A stretch of DNA of 64,000 bases from Paraescarpia echinospica. Taxonomy: Eukaryota > Annelida > Polychaeta > Sabellida > Siboglinidae. This document shows positions 22,430-34,733 of the stretch, in pieces. The first letter of the stretch is position 1; every line of letters begins with the position of its first letter. A program made the position numbers and the translations under genes. The stretch covers positions 2,397,338-2,461,337 of the forward strand of contig CM034544.1 of assembly GCA_020002185.1 (NCBI GenBank). Reading direction: 5' to 3'. Under the pieces are notes generated by a model. The model was given only the letters and a program-made list of their open reading frames with translations, did not search any database and had not been told where the DNA came from.

Positions 22430-23165
22430 TAATTTAATTGACTATTGTTGCTAACCAAAAAGTGTCACATCGTTTCACCTCGCCGATTCATTCGAATAAT
22501 AAAATATGCTTCTGTGTGGTTTTGAGCGATGGTTGTTGCCTACAAAACGGGAATTATCATACAGCGTAACAATGCAAACCCAGAGCAATATATGATGCAA
22601 CTCGTTCTAGTTCAGAATATAATGTAGCCGAGAGGTTCTGCGTCTTGATCTATATGATTTGCTTCAATCTACCCACGTAGCATCACACTGCTCGTTTACA
22701 TTGGCGCCATCTTGTGACTAGATCACTACTCAATTCTCTGAGATAGGAGAAATGCTAATCAGAAAAGCATATCAAAACATGTAAACAAATAACTCTACAT
22801 AATATTGTTGTGTTTTCTGAACAACACACCCAATATGGTAGATCAGTGGCCATTTGTCCAGGGAAGCTAAGCAGAGGCGAGTGGACCTCAGTGCCTCGGA
22901 GGAGATGTTCTTACGTTGATGCAAAGTCAGCGTTTCAATATTATATAAATACACCCGGAAAACAAGCGGTGGCATTACTACAGTTCTCACCATCGCTATA
23001 TTACAACTAATCTCATGTCGGTGGAAGATTGTTTATATGTTTATTGTCATTGCCGTCAGTACACTGCGCAGTATTATCGTTCAATTTTTGGTGCACTAAG
23101 CAAATAATACTACAATTTTCATTATGAGTAACAACTTGGTTATGGGTTATAATAACGATGACACC
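22430..23165. other. No supported feature
   Basis: Mixed-composition sequence. Short open frames on both strands around 22772-23010 have no recognisable motif. Confidence 0.4.
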
Positions 23166-23171
23166 TGCACA

Positions 23172-23468
23172 GTTATTGCAGTGGAGTGCAGTGCGTAGAG
23201 CGTCGGGCTTTCTATTGGGAAAACCCGAGTTTGAAACCCGTGCTTCCCTTTCGAACTTTGGGCACGTTCGTTCACTCTACATTGTTCCTGTTCCCTCTGC
23301 TGTATGAACTGATTGATTGATATTTGCAGCGTGGATATATAATTCCCAGAGAAGTCGAAGTGTCGTTCGCTTGAACAGATTTGCCAGGGAGTCAAGTGAA
23401 AAGCGTTTTGAGCAGTCCTAAAGACCAGATGCTGCGCTACAGGTCCAACGACAACTTACCTTTACTTT
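23172..23468 (+). mobile_element. tRNA-derived SINE, copy 2
   Basis: Starts with a tRNA-like head (A-box-like region near 23185 and B-box-like GAGTTTGAAACCC at 23227-23239). The body shares CGACTTCTCTGGGA (minus strand) with the copy at 39679-40013, then GCCAGGGAGTCAAGTGAAAAGCG, CAGTCCT and GCGCTA, ending in a tail resembling ACTTTACTTTAC. The order of blocks is the same in all three copies in the window. Confidence 0.7.
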
Positions 23469-23479
23469 GTATTATGCTG

Positions 23480-23700
23480 ATGATCCAGGAAACTGCGGAC
23501 GCTTCCGGTCCTCGCTGCGTTATTATATTCGACAGCAACGAATCCGGCCTTTTATTGTGAGTCTTTGGTACAAGCCAGACAACTTCGGCAGTGATCCCAT
23601 GGTCTTTGTTAGCAGCGGAAACTGTGACGATGTATCTGTACGATCAATTAAATTGGGCCTACGTCTGTCGACATCCTCGTTATCGACCATTTTGACGGTG
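23480..23700 (+). CDS. Possible LamG-like domain exon or relic
   Basis: The frame reads RPFIVSLWYKPDNFGSDPM, then VFVSSGNCDDVSVRS. The pattern 'pFtvSlWykPd......l...gnCd..svr' resembles a strand pair of concanavalin A-like LamG domains. It begins just after a SINE tail and runs into a CT array, so it is incomplete. A possible acceptor GATCCAG lies near 23491. It could be a decayed exon; the domain call is from pattern resemblance only. Confidence 0.3.
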
Positions 23701-23703
23701 TCG

Positions 23704-24089
<386 letters not shown>

Positions 24090-24508
24090 TCACGCCCACC
24101 CGCTTCGATGACCTCTGAACTAACAATTAGCGATGCATTTAAGAAAATACAACAATAGAATATTTCGTTACCTACATTCGTGCTTTGATATGTTTACCTT
24201 TACAAATAACTGAATACGTGCTCTTCACATGACGCTACTGTAGTTCTGATAATTGCTACTGATGTGTTGCTCCATGGACGTGTGTAAGATACTAAAGTGT
24301 AAGTATGCATCTCTCTATCCGTCAGCCTCGAGATGATGGATGGACACACTTGTCCGTTTGCACGCCTGGATATCTACCTCAACGGTCAACGTATCTATCG
24401 GATAGGTCACTCCACGGTTAGTCGTGCATCGGTCGTACGCTGGGACTAGGCAAATTGGTGTTTTTTTATTAACATCCCTTAATTCACAAACGTAAAACCT
24501 GTGCCATA

Positions 24509-24600
24509 AATGTGTGTCTGTGTGTGTGTGTGCGCGCGCGCGCGCGTATGTGTGTGTGAGAGAGAGAGGGAGGAGAGTGGGAGAGAGTGTGCGTGTCTGT
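24509..24600. repeat. Compound (TG)n(CG)n(TG)n(AG)n repeat
   Basis: A TG run passes into a GC/CG run of about 14 bp near 24532, then TG and an AG-rich segment. Alternating purine-pyrimidine sequence with a CG core is favourable to Z-DNA. Confidence 0.9.
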
Positions 24601-26800
24601 ACTTTTGTGACTTATGCAAATCGTTTATAATGACATACACCAATCACGTCTTGGGTGATCACAAGTAGCGATCCTGACTCTATATCTGTTGCTTATTTTG
24701 TGCCTGTTTGTTTTCGTTTTGCGTCATCTTTCCGTTAATATTTCTTACTTACGTTTTTGCTTGATTGTTTGGAGCAAAGCTGAAGAGAATGCCGCATCCC
24801 GTTGTCATCTGGCCAGGCCGTGTGTTGTTGGACTCACGTGACTGTTCGAAGGCTTGATGGATCAGGTCGGTAGCTATTATTCTGTGTAGTACCGTAAATC
24901 CCCAAAACCTGTGTCCAGACACATGGTTCACACTTGTTGTTACTTATAGGATATTGACGAAACTATATTGTTTGTTAATGGCGACACTAAATTGCATTTT
25001 TTTTACAAATGCTCAAATGGGCATAATACCACATCCGAGTTTACATTGCCTCTCCTTTAACAATCTTCTTGAAAATTTAACAACATATTTAATCTCCATT
25101 GACACAAATGCTGTGGAAAATTCGTGAAATTTTCATATCTAGTTTTTTCCAACAACAAAATATCTACCCAAACCTGATACCCCTCAATGTTTTCCCCAAT
25201 CTGGTGACGGATTTTGAAATATTTGTGCGTTCTGCAAAATAGCCACCATGATAATAAGCGAACAACTAGCGTATATTTATTGTTGCCCCGTGAACGTACA
25301 TTCAGTATTCACTGCACCACCGTGTCTCATGTAAAAGTGCTCGAACAAAGTTCAAACATCACGCCAAAACGCTAATTTAAAGGGCATTCTCTAACTCGGT
25401 AATGACGGACGATAGCTTAATGTGATTTTACGCCAAATATTCCAACGTGGTGTCAAGCGGGCTCTTCAATAGTACACGTCAAAGATATAATGACTGCAAC
25501 ACATGTATCCGGATCCAGTTGTAACCACCACCCTCAAAACATAATTTCACTGCCGGTTTATCTAAAAGTTTGTAATCCTATTTTCAGTTCAGCTTCGCGA
25601 GGGCTTATCTTAGCGGGAGTGACGTAATGGCGCTTTACGAAAATCGCGGAGACTGCATCGCTTAGTGAAATTAATGTTAGACTCGACATGTTGCCTCATT
25701 CCACGAAGACGTGACATTGACGCGACACAAAACTGTGCCACTAACGTGCTAGAATGTCTGCTTCTGGTGATGTGCTTATTTATGAAGACTAATATTTTAG
25801 CATGTGCTTTATATAGTGACACCTAAGGAATGAAAAACAACTCTTACGTGGTGTCCCTGTGACCTACCAAGGCAGAGGTGGGGCGCTTTGCGGAAACACA
25901 TTAGCAGCTTTCACTCCTTTTGATTAATAGAACGTGCATCCTCAAATCCAGAGTTTAACAGATATGAATTGTAAACAGGAATAAACGATTTCTTTGATGG
26001 CCTCGTTATTTCGTCGTTACTTTTGTTAATATTAACAAACATTGCTCATAATATACTATGTTGAATAAACAGCAGATTAATTGCATGTCAACTAGTATGT
26101 GCATGTTAAGTCCGACCTATACCTTAGACTACTACCACATCATGTTCGACGTGTTCGCCAGCTGGCGAATAACTGTGCACTAGTCTAGTGCAGTGTTGAA
26201 ATTTGGAAACACCTGAAATTAGCTGATCAAATCAACAGGCGACAAGAAGGGCAACTAAAACTGAATTGTGCTATCACATAGCCTATCCCTCTCACCTTTG
26301 TAGCTTTCATATGTACTAGAACTACATCTCTGCTGCGGCGCTGGACAATGCCTGTTATTCCTTGACTCAGGAATGTTACCATGCTACGGCATTTAATAGA
26401 AAATATAGTGCGTGGTGAGTTTTCAGGGTAGTAAAGCCTCAATGTTTGCGTGGGACTTGATGGTTTTTTAAAATAAATAACACGTGAACACTTTGGCCAA
26501 CTGAAATTATATTACTCCTTGTGGGTCAAATATGGATTAATACCAATGCCACAAATGCGAAGCAAATAACAAGAAACGTTAGAAAGAGGGGTTATTTCTA
26601 TGTAGCAAAACCTAACCTTTTGCCCGGGATTTGAAGAGATGTTGTGTTGCACGTAGACACATTAATATATGACCACTTTGGCAAACCATTATTGAAATTA
26701 CATTACTCTTTGTTGGTCAGATTTTTATTATCGTCGAAATTGCCCGGAAATATTCTATTTCACATGACTTAATAAATTACAACAAATAAAGTTAACATTT
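24601..26800. other. 2.2 kb without a supported gene
   Basis: Neither strand shows a recognisable exon or element. Inside are two neighbouring perfect palindromes (26154-26169 and 26176-26192) and two diverged copies of a ~45 bp block starting CACTTTGGC (near 26490 and 26674). Confidence 0.4.
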
Positions 26801-26804
26801 GATG

Positions 26805-26806
<2 letters not shown>

Positions 26807-26843
<37 letters not shown>

Positions 26844-26865
26844 TCTATACATATATATATATAAC

Positions 26866-26896
<31 letters not shown>

Positions 26897-26897
26897 T
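26807..26897. repeat. AT microsatellite, interrupted
   Basis: Four AT/TA runs separated by AAATATCTATAC-type interruptions. Confidence 0.95.
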
Positions 26898-26954
26898 ATG
26901 TTGATGTTGAATAATTATATTATACACAGTAGTTTGCCATTTTTTATGTCCACG

Positions 26955-27376
26955 TAATTTAACAAGATTTAACAATATTGCCACCCAGAGAATTAACTCT
27001 AGATGGCAGGTGGACAAGGAAGCCCTTTAGCTTATCGAGAGTCCAACACATTTATCTATGTGTATCACGCCCTTCTGAGGAAGGTGTCGATTTTATGTTA
27101 AAACATATTCACATTACTAGCACCCACACAATCAGCAGATGATATGTTCATTCAATCACAGTCCTTTATGAAAATCATAACTTTCTTATATATAATCTAC
27201 ACTGTTCCTTTTCTAATGTAACTTCGTGTACCCTAGTCTTTCTATCTTTCTTAACTAAAGCAAAAATATTTCTGTCAATATTTTAATAAACATTTAACAT
27301 TTTAAACATTTCTATCTGATCTTCCCTCAATTTCCTGGTCTCTACTCTTTAGTTTCTTTGTTCTTTTAGGCGTATT
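26955..27376 (-). mobile_element. CR1 3' segment, extra partial copy
   Basis: Contains the CR1 3' tail (two CTTGTTAAAT-type units at 26957-26975, minus strand) and about 400 bp of the C-terminal coding and UTR region. It ends at GGCGTATTTC (27372). Immediately after, the same region starts again at GTCGATTTTATT but without the tail. This looks like an internal duplication of a CR1 element or the fusion of two copies. Confidence 0.65.
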
Positions 27377-27593
27377 TCGTCGATTTTATTTTTAAACATA
27401 TTCACACTACAAGCACCTAGACAATAAGCAGATAATATGTTCCATTCATTGACAGTCCTTTGTGAAAATGAGAACTTTCTTATATCTAATCTACATTGAT
27501 CCATTACTAATGTAACTTCATGTCGTCTAGTCCTTCTATCTTTCTTAACTGAGAAAAAAATGTCTATCAATATTTTCATAACCATTCAATATT

Positions 27594-28390
27594 TTAAACA
27601 CTTCTATCTGATCTCCTCTCAATGTTTAGTATTGTTAAACCACATACTTTTAGGCGTATTTCATAACTAAGATCCCTCAATTTTTTTATAATTTTAGTCG
27701 CTCTCCTCTGTACTCTTTCTAGCATATCTATGTCCTTACTGCGATATGGCCTCCACGTTTGTATACAATATTCTAAATGAGGCCTCGCTATTGTTTTGTA
27801 CAGTGGTATTATTAGTTCTTTTTCCTTATACGCTATATTTCGCCTAATAAATCCAAAGATTTTATTTCCCTTTGAAGCTGCAATTCCGCACTGCTCTGAA
27901 ACCTTCATGTCAGCGCTAATGGTTAACCCTAAGTCCTTTTCTTTTACAGTAGTACTTAGTACAGTTCCCCCCATTGTATATTCTACATATTCGTTCCCAT
28001 GTCCTGTGTGAAGGCATTTACAATTCCAAAATTGTATATTGTACATCTTGTAAATGCTGTCTATCTCCATCACGTTTAATCCTTCTAAACACTTTTGTAT
28101 CATCCGCAAATTTCAACACCTTGCTTATTATATCGTCGTCCAAATCGGTGGTATATATTAAGAATATCATGGGTCCCAGTACTGATTCCTGCGGTACCCC
28201 TCTCAAAACAGATTTCCAATTTGAAGCCTACCCATCAACTACTACCCGGTTTTTTCTGTCAATCAGCCATTTTTCAATCCAGTTAATTAAGACATTTCCT
28301 ATGCCATGGGACTTTAGTTTAAGCAGTAATCTTTGATGTGGCACTTTGTCGAGAGCCTTTTGAAAAGCTAAGTAGACGATATCTACTGGT
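27594..28390 (-). pseudogene. CR1 copy B reverse transcriptase, partial
   Basis: Contains GVPQESVLGPMIFLIYTTDL near 28205, VLKFADDTKVFRRIKRDG near 28130-28080 (catalytic ADD kept), EKDLGLTISADMKVSEQCG near 27930, ARPHLEYCIQTWRPYRSKD near 27800 and DLSYEIRLKVCGLTILNIER near 27680. A short deletion around 28050 joins two blocks in the wrong place, and the N-terminal fingers are missing. Confidence 0.75.
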
Positions 28391-28600
28391 GATCATTTGT
28401 TTGTACTTATTTTTTTCTAATGGCTTCTTTCGATAAGTATTTCTTTTTGGAACGTTTCCCTTGTTTTTTTCAAGGGAACAAATTTATCGACGATACACTC
28501 AATTTAACTCGTTAAGATAGTCCAGCATTATGTTGCTGACTTATTCTTCAGTGTGTTATTGTACATTCCTTTGTGGAAATTTCTCCTATACTGCTTTTTA

Positions 28601-29140
28601 CTATTCCTTTTTGAGTTGGCTCTCATATATTGACATTGTAAAGTAAACTATGTCTAACACATTCTCACCCCTGGTTGGCTCTAGCACATGTTGAGAAAGG
28701 AAACTGTCTTGTACTAAATCTAAAAACTTGTGGTCGTCACTCCCCATACTCTGTAGAGATTTCCATTGTATATGACCATGGTTAAAATCTCCCATAATAA
28801 TACAGTCCCGTTTGCTAACTTCCCTTATAGCATTTTGTACTTTTTCATTCTCTTCTACACTTATGTTTGGACTTCAATAAACTAACCCCACCGTTAACGT
28901 TGAGTTTCCTGTAACTATATTACACCAAACAGCTTCTTCGCAATCTGCTTCTCTTTTTAATTTTATTTCATAAGCCTGGATAGATTCTTTAATATATAAA
29001 ATAACCCCACCTCCCCTTCTTCCTATTCTATCTTTCCTAAACATTACATATCCTGCCAGTCCCAATTCGGCTTCTGATATATCGGTGTTGGCCCATGATT
29101 CGGTTATACCTATTATATGAGGGGCAATATCTTCTGCCAT
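28601..29140 (-). pseudogene. CR1 copy B endonuclease
   Basis: Visible motifs in order: APHIIGITESWANTDISEAE (catalytic Glu), GRRGGGVILYIKESI, CIIMGDFNHGHIQW (catalytic Asp and Asn) and GENVLDIVYF. The domain is split by a stop at about 28873. A final Ser-Asp-His block is not clear. Confidence 0.75.
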
Positions 29141-29477
29141 AATGTGTAGTTCATTTCTTTTGTTTACTATACTCCTTGCATTTAAACAACCACATTTATA
29201 TCCATCTTAGGAATAATTTTCTAGACTGTTCTTTGCTGATTTATGTGTGCTGTCTTTATATATGCCTCCAGTTTCAGGCTTCTCTGTGAGTCCCCCCCTG
29301 CGAATCTGGTTTAATTAGATGCAGCCTGTCCCATTGTCAACAGATCGCAGCAGGTTCTCTTAGAAAACTGTTGCCCCCTTCGACTTAGATGGATGACATC
29401 TCTCATGTACATATCTTCCCTCCCAACAAAAACTGTTCTTCACAAATCTCCTTAACTATCGCCATCCTCTTGCAGTT

Positions 29478-30448
29478 TTATATGTTGCCCCCCACCCTTC
29501 CTCCCATTAGTGGCAAAATTCCTGAGAGAATGATTTGTTCAACTCTTGTCTTCTTTAACTTCCTCTCTAACTGTCTATACTTCTGTATTATCCCAGTTGT
29601 TCCCTCCTTGTCTGCATTATTTGTTCCTACCTGTACTACTATAGACCCTCCTTTGCCATACCCCAATACCTTCTCTACCCTTTCAGTCACATGTTCTATC
29701 CTAACCCCCGGTAGACAAACAACGACGTCCTCCCCCGCGTTTAGTGCCTTATGTGTCGTTCTCAGAATAGAGTCGCCCATGAACACCCTCTCTTTTCTCA
29801 TTGTCCCCTCAAACACTGCCTCCGAGTAGATCCTTCTCCTTTTTGCATCTGTCTGGTTGTAGTCTTGTTCCCGTGTCTTCTGCTCTCCTGTCACATTCTC
29901 TTCCGTTCCATTCTTTCCTGTCGCTTTTTCTCTTGTCACCTTTCCTCCTGTCATCGTCCCTTTTATCGACTTCTCTTCTATCACATGTACTCTCACTTCC
30001 TTTCGTCCCTTCATCTTTCCTCCCATCATATTTCTCTCCTCTCCCGTCCCATTTTTCCCTCCCTTCTTCTCTACAGTCACTTTCGCCCCTGTCACCTTCA
30101 CGCCTGTCATGTTTTCTGTCGTCGATTCTCCATTTCTTCCCCTCCAATCACCTTCCCTCCTCTCAGTATCCTTTCCTCAGTCTTCTTGCCACTACTCTGC
30201 TCCTTTAGACTCAGAGTATTCCCAACTCTCTACCTGTCGTCTCCCTCCATTCCACCTGTCTCCTTGGTAATTCTCATCTCCATCTCCTTCACAATATACA
30301 TCAACCTAACTCTCTCCTTCTGCAGACACGACACCTTCCAACACCCCACGCACTGAAAGGTGAATCCCTCCTGCTTGTTTTCTTCCCATGACTTCCCACA
30401 GCCGGACAAGGCATAATCCACCCAGCTATGGCAGTGATCGCACACCAA
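29478..30448 (-). pseudogene. CR1 copy B ORF1: zinc finger plus SGNH esterase
   Basis: The N-terminal part (30448-30230) has VCDHCHSWVDYALSGCGKSW and then FQCVGCWK, a PHD-like cysteine pattern. A repetitive Lys/Gly/Thr linker (30110-29900) is encoded by a degenerate purine-rich repeat. The C-terminal part has VFMGDSILRTTHKAL (nucleophile block GDS), VVQVGTNNADKEG (GxN block) and EQIILSGILP. CR1-type ORF1 esterases may help lipid or RNP interactions; that is family knowledge. The frame shifts between the two parts. Confidence 0.7.
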
Positions 30449-30490
30449 GTGTCGCCTTGACTTGCCGCTTGCAAGGAGCCATGTCAGAAT

Positions 30491-31089
30491 GTATTTAATA
30501 ACTTAACTTAGTTGATACTATGCCATTCATTTCAAACTTGTCCGGTAGGTAGTCCGCAAGGTTTCTTGTTTTTTTTGGCAATATTGTGTGGATTTCAAGT
30601 AACCGTTAACGTTGATCGTTTCACTACCTTGATTGACCTTATGTGTTAAATTGCACCGCTTCATTGACGTTTTAGCGAGAAGTCGTGTATCTATTTATAC
30701 ACGCGACAGGCTGTATAATACAGACGACCAGTTCTCGTTGGTCGATCTACGTCAACTTAGACACGATTAAATCGGGGAAACAAAGAAACCAGTACAATAG
30801 TTGCTGCACAAAGACTGTGGTTATACAGTGACACCGACTCGTACGCGACAATAGCGTTGAAGTAATAATCTTTTGTTACACAAAGAATAGCCAAATGTCG
30901 ACTAGGGACACACTCACAAGTAAAATTCAACCTATCTAGCAGCAGCACATATTGTCACCAGTCGTGCATTATATCTGGTAAGGCAATATGTAAATTAATC
31001 GCATCTCTTGCAACACAAAATTTAATGTTACAATTACTTTTATAGAGTGGAATTATTGTCAGTGTTTCTAGCCTCGTTGATAGGATCCC
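30491..31089. promoter_or_regulatory. Possible upstream region of the death-domain gene
   Basis: No coding pattern. It contains a short inverted repeat, CGTGTAT (30684-30690) with ATACACG (30697-30703). It precedes the first plausible donor of the downstream gene. A promoter function is a guess from position. Confidence 0.2.
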
Positions 31090-31206
31090 GAGCACGTCAT
31101 ATATATCGTTGCTTATGTCATTGTCAGTGTAGCTCAGACTGAACAATCAGTCAGTTGAACCAGAGCTACAGACTGGCCGGACGCACCTCAAGGACCGTCT
31201 CTGCAC
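31090..31206 (+). other. Candidate 5' untranslated exon
   Basis: Moderately GC-rich stretch ending in a consensus donor (GGTTG|GTAAGT, cut after 31206), upstream of the first coding exon at 33402, which itself begins with an acceptor and seven untranslated bases before its ATG. That arrangement requires an upstream non-coding exon; this is the best donor I saw. The start is not defined. Confidence 0.35.
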
Positions 31207-31789
31207 AGACGACTGACAAGGTTGGTAAGTGTTGTTGTTATATACCTGTTTTAGAACATGCATAGGCAACGAGTCTATAGATTACTGACAGTTGCTTTAT
31301 CTGCTTATGACGTCTATGAAGCTTACGAACTTAGTTTACTAAAGCTCCAAGCATAATCGTGATCCATATTGATTGTCAGGCATGTACGTTTTACAAAACG
31401 TTTTCTTGACTATATGTAGATACTAAGTAATCGGACACCTGGAAACTAACTATCTGTGTGTATCGGAGAATAAAGCAAATGCTCTAATGTCGATGTTAGT
31501 ATAACAATATTAGTTATAACATGGCTGGATGTGATGAATGTGTAATCTTTATTCTGGCAGGAATCGAAACTCTACAAGCCTATACCAATGCTATGTGAAG
31601 TACTACACGACTATATTTAGTGCACCGATGACAAAGTTGTCCCGCTGTACAGGAGACCAGTACGGTGCCATACCTAACTAGATCAGTGGTCATGCTTGAT
31701 TACACAAGGCTACATGTAGGTTTATGGCGTTAAATTTCCTTCACAGTAGGGAAAACATAGGGCTGAAGCCGCTAATCACAATGCACCAT

Positions 31790-32047
31790 TCAAAACCCAG
31801 TGGATCGTGGTAACGTTGTGTTTATAAACTCTCAACCGAGTGTAACTTAACGATGTTTCAGTTCACTAAGCGGTATAAACGAGTACCTAGCCATATACAA
31901 TATTTTCGTAGTGATTGTGGCGTGGCAGAATTCTTCCCAGAAAAGCAGCATTGGTGAACGAATGCGTAAGTCTGCCTGGAGGTAAATTGTAAAGCGTTGT
32001 GAACCTACCTAAGGAGAGGATACCATATAATAACGAACTAAGGCAAA
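31790..32047 (+). mobile_element. tRNA-derived SINE, copy 3, diverged
   Basis: Blocks match the 39679-40013 copy in order: CTCTCAACCGAG near 31828, CAGTTCACTAAGCGGTATAA near 31859, GAGTACCTAGCCATA near 31880, GGCGTGG near 31919, TTCTTCCCAGAA near 31931, TAAGTCTGCCTGGAGG near 31967, TTGTAAAGCG near 31987 and TATAATAACGAACT at the end. The tRNA B box is decayed, so this is an old copy. Confidence 0.65.
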
Positions 32048-32510
32048 GAGCAATTGATGAGATCCATTCCTTCGAGGTCTTGTATTTATATGTTCTGGTG
32101 GTGTACCTCCTTTGGGAGGTGTACGTTAATACGCTTCGTTGGATTATCATCTTTACTCTCTCACGATGGTTTAGAAGATTCCGCATACTTCGGCAATCTT
32201 GTGGACGGCATTTCTCTGTGATTTCTTTCACTAGTATTGACTTGATCAGCATTTGCTCTTTTGTGACTTTGTTATTGTTGATCTAATATCCATCTAATAT
32301 CAGAGATTCTATGCAAGCATTTTGTGTGGAAGATTTGAAGATTTTGTTGAATTATTTCGGGTGTTTCTAAGCCAATTCTTGAGGCAGTCCGCCGGTAAAT
32401 TTCGTGTTGTTTATTTAACAGATTGCCAATTTGAATTGCAGTTCTGGTTGGCAATGAAGGCACGCTCGAGAATATTTCGAAATCGCATGAAACTAGAGAG
32501 ACAGTGTACG

Positions 32511-32524
32511 CACACACACAAACA

Positions 32525-32616
<92 letters not shown>

Positions 32617-32628
32617 CACACACACACG
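32511..32628. repeat. (CA)n microsatellite
   Basis: About 118 bp of CA with a few AA interruptions. Confidence 0.97.
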
Positions 32629-33401
32629 ATCGTAGTTAGATTGAAGCGAAAATGTAGCCTGCACTAGTAGTTTTTTTGCAATCATGGACTCTACGTTGAA
32701 TACGCAATCAACAGTCATGCATCAGGTCATCATCAAACAAAACTACAATGTATTTTTGAATAGCGTATGCAATTACGCTAATGCTGACGATCGATCCAAT
32801 ATATACGTGTAACTTAGTCACGCTGTGACCACATAACGACGTAATGATTTAGTCCTATTGGGACATAGAACAACGAAACCATGGCTGTGTCAAGTGGAGT
32901 GTGTAATTAATGAGTCGTCGAATGCATACAGTCGTTACTTCACTATTAATAAACATATAAATGGGGAACGTGTGGGTGTGTGCGTGTGTGCGTGTGTGCA
33001 TGTGTGTGTGTGTGCATTTTTTTTCTCAAATTGGGACTAGAAAAATTTATTCTGGACCTTCCTGCTAACAACAACCTAACGGAACACCAATTAACCTTTG
33101 ATGCTTAGAGTCGGGAGAATAATACGAGTTGTTAGGCACATTTAGCACTAGTAATAAAACCAACTAGTCTAAGGAAGTTTGCAGTAAACTTATTACGTTT
33201 ACGTGTGAACGGCATATCTACCATATTTTGTTTCCTAAAGACAACACGTAGGAAACTGAAGCAATCCAATAGCCATTGTTGTTGGATCGATCTAGGAGTT
33301 TAACTATGTTCACTAATATGTATTTCATTTTTGCGTTTATTCAGGTCATTGCTGTAAAAGTGCTATACCATAGGTGTTGTTTGTGTGTTTTTCCATTACA
33401 G

Positions 33402-33460
33402 GCAAAACATGGCCCAACGCATGAAGAGAAAGTCCGATCTTGCGATTGCCAGTCAATCAG
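33402..33460 (+). CDS. Death-domain gene, first coding exon
   Basis: Acceptor TTTCCATTACAG, seven untranslated bases, then ATG at 33409 in a good context (AAAACATGG). It encodes 17 residues, MAQRMKRKSDLAIASQS, basic and without a hydrophobic signal, and leaves one base (phase 1) before the donor GTAAAT. This start is chosen because it reads in phase into the death-domain exon; no upstream in-frame Met is available within the exon. Confidence 0.7.
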
Positions 33461-33646
33461 GTAAATATATTTGATTCTGCGCATATTGTTCCAATAAATA
33501 CACCTATAATGTTCAACATCAGCCCGTACAACCAGTAAGATCTATTCATGGTGGTATTATATGGGTACTTCTTATGCACACAGTCTTAATATTGTGACAT
33601 CTTAATGCTTTCGTACTTGACGTATGAAAACTGTGAAAGACATAAT

Positions 33647-33835
<189 letters not shown>

Positions 33836-34465
33836 TGGAAAAGTTACACTGCACCCAATATAGGGTCCATAGAATAGGACATGATAATCATTGTGCTTTA
33901 ATTTTTCTGAAAGTTATTTTATTTTGTTTTATTTGTTCCTTAGTTACGCCCCGGGATTCACTCCCATAGGGTATTAGAACAATTGGAATCCAATCTACCA
34001 CTTGGCGAATTGGCGATGTATTATATAAAGGCAAACGAAATAATTTATAGTTATTTCCTCCCGTGTTGTGATATCATGTTCTACCAGTCGGATAAACAAG
34101 GAAACGTTCGGCGAACAGAGTAGCAAGAGGGAGTAACGGTGGTTTTGTGTTTGCTTTATTGTCGCCGTAATTAAACAAAGTAGAACTTAAAGGGAGCCAG
34201 TCAGTTCCTCTACCCAGAATTAGCGGGCGTAGAAACTGTAACAGGAAGTCTGCTTTGTTGAACGTGGGAAAATGAGATATCGTTTACCATCAAAAGGTAC
34301 TGCTGTTAACTCAGCCAGACTCGGCCGTATTGCCAATAAAACTTGTTTTGAAACTGGATAAAATATTCTCCGGGTTCGTTCCTTCTCAATCACAAACGTT
34401 GTTACAAGCTCAATTAATACAATTTGGCGGGCTGTATATCTTCAACATAGTTGGTATAGTCTTGC

Positions 34466-34466
34466 G

Positions 34467-34538
<72 letters not shown>

Positions 34539-34612
34539 TTCTTAGTTTTCATTTATTAATTAATATATATATATATATACATAATATTGAATAAATAAAA
34601 ACTAAGAAATGT
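34466..34612. repeat. AT-rich hairpin element
   Basis: TA runs flank CAGTG, followed by two 23 bp arms (34535-34557 and 34590-34612) that are inverted copies with one mismatch. The loop is another TA run. It lies in the intron just before the death-domain exon. Confidence 0.75.
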
Positions 34613-34733
34613 TTAAGTAGTCAGTGGGTATTAGTTTAATATGCTGCTGTCTTTCGGGTGTTGCTGCGTGTGCGTGGGTGCGTGTAAAGCAGAATTAACA
34701 ACGGTTGTGTTCACTCGTCCGGGTGTTTTCTAG

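Larger units (their letters stand above)
27377..30490 (-). mobile_element. CR1 LINE copy B, almost full length
   Basis: Minus-strand order: ORF1 (30448-29478) with a PHD-like zinc finger and an SGNH-type esterase; ORF2 endonuclease (29140-28600); and RT (28390-27600) with an N-terminal deletion of several hundred bases at about 28390. It also lacks the final ~140 bp. The architecture, ORF1 finger plus esterase and ORF2 endonuclease plus RT, is that of CR1 elements. Frameshifts and stops make it inactive. Confidence 0.8.

Noticed and set aside
31887..32252. 121-codon minus-strand ORF thought at first to be a retroelement protein
   Set aside because: About 115 bp of it matches the SINE family in the opposite orientation, and the rest has no motif.
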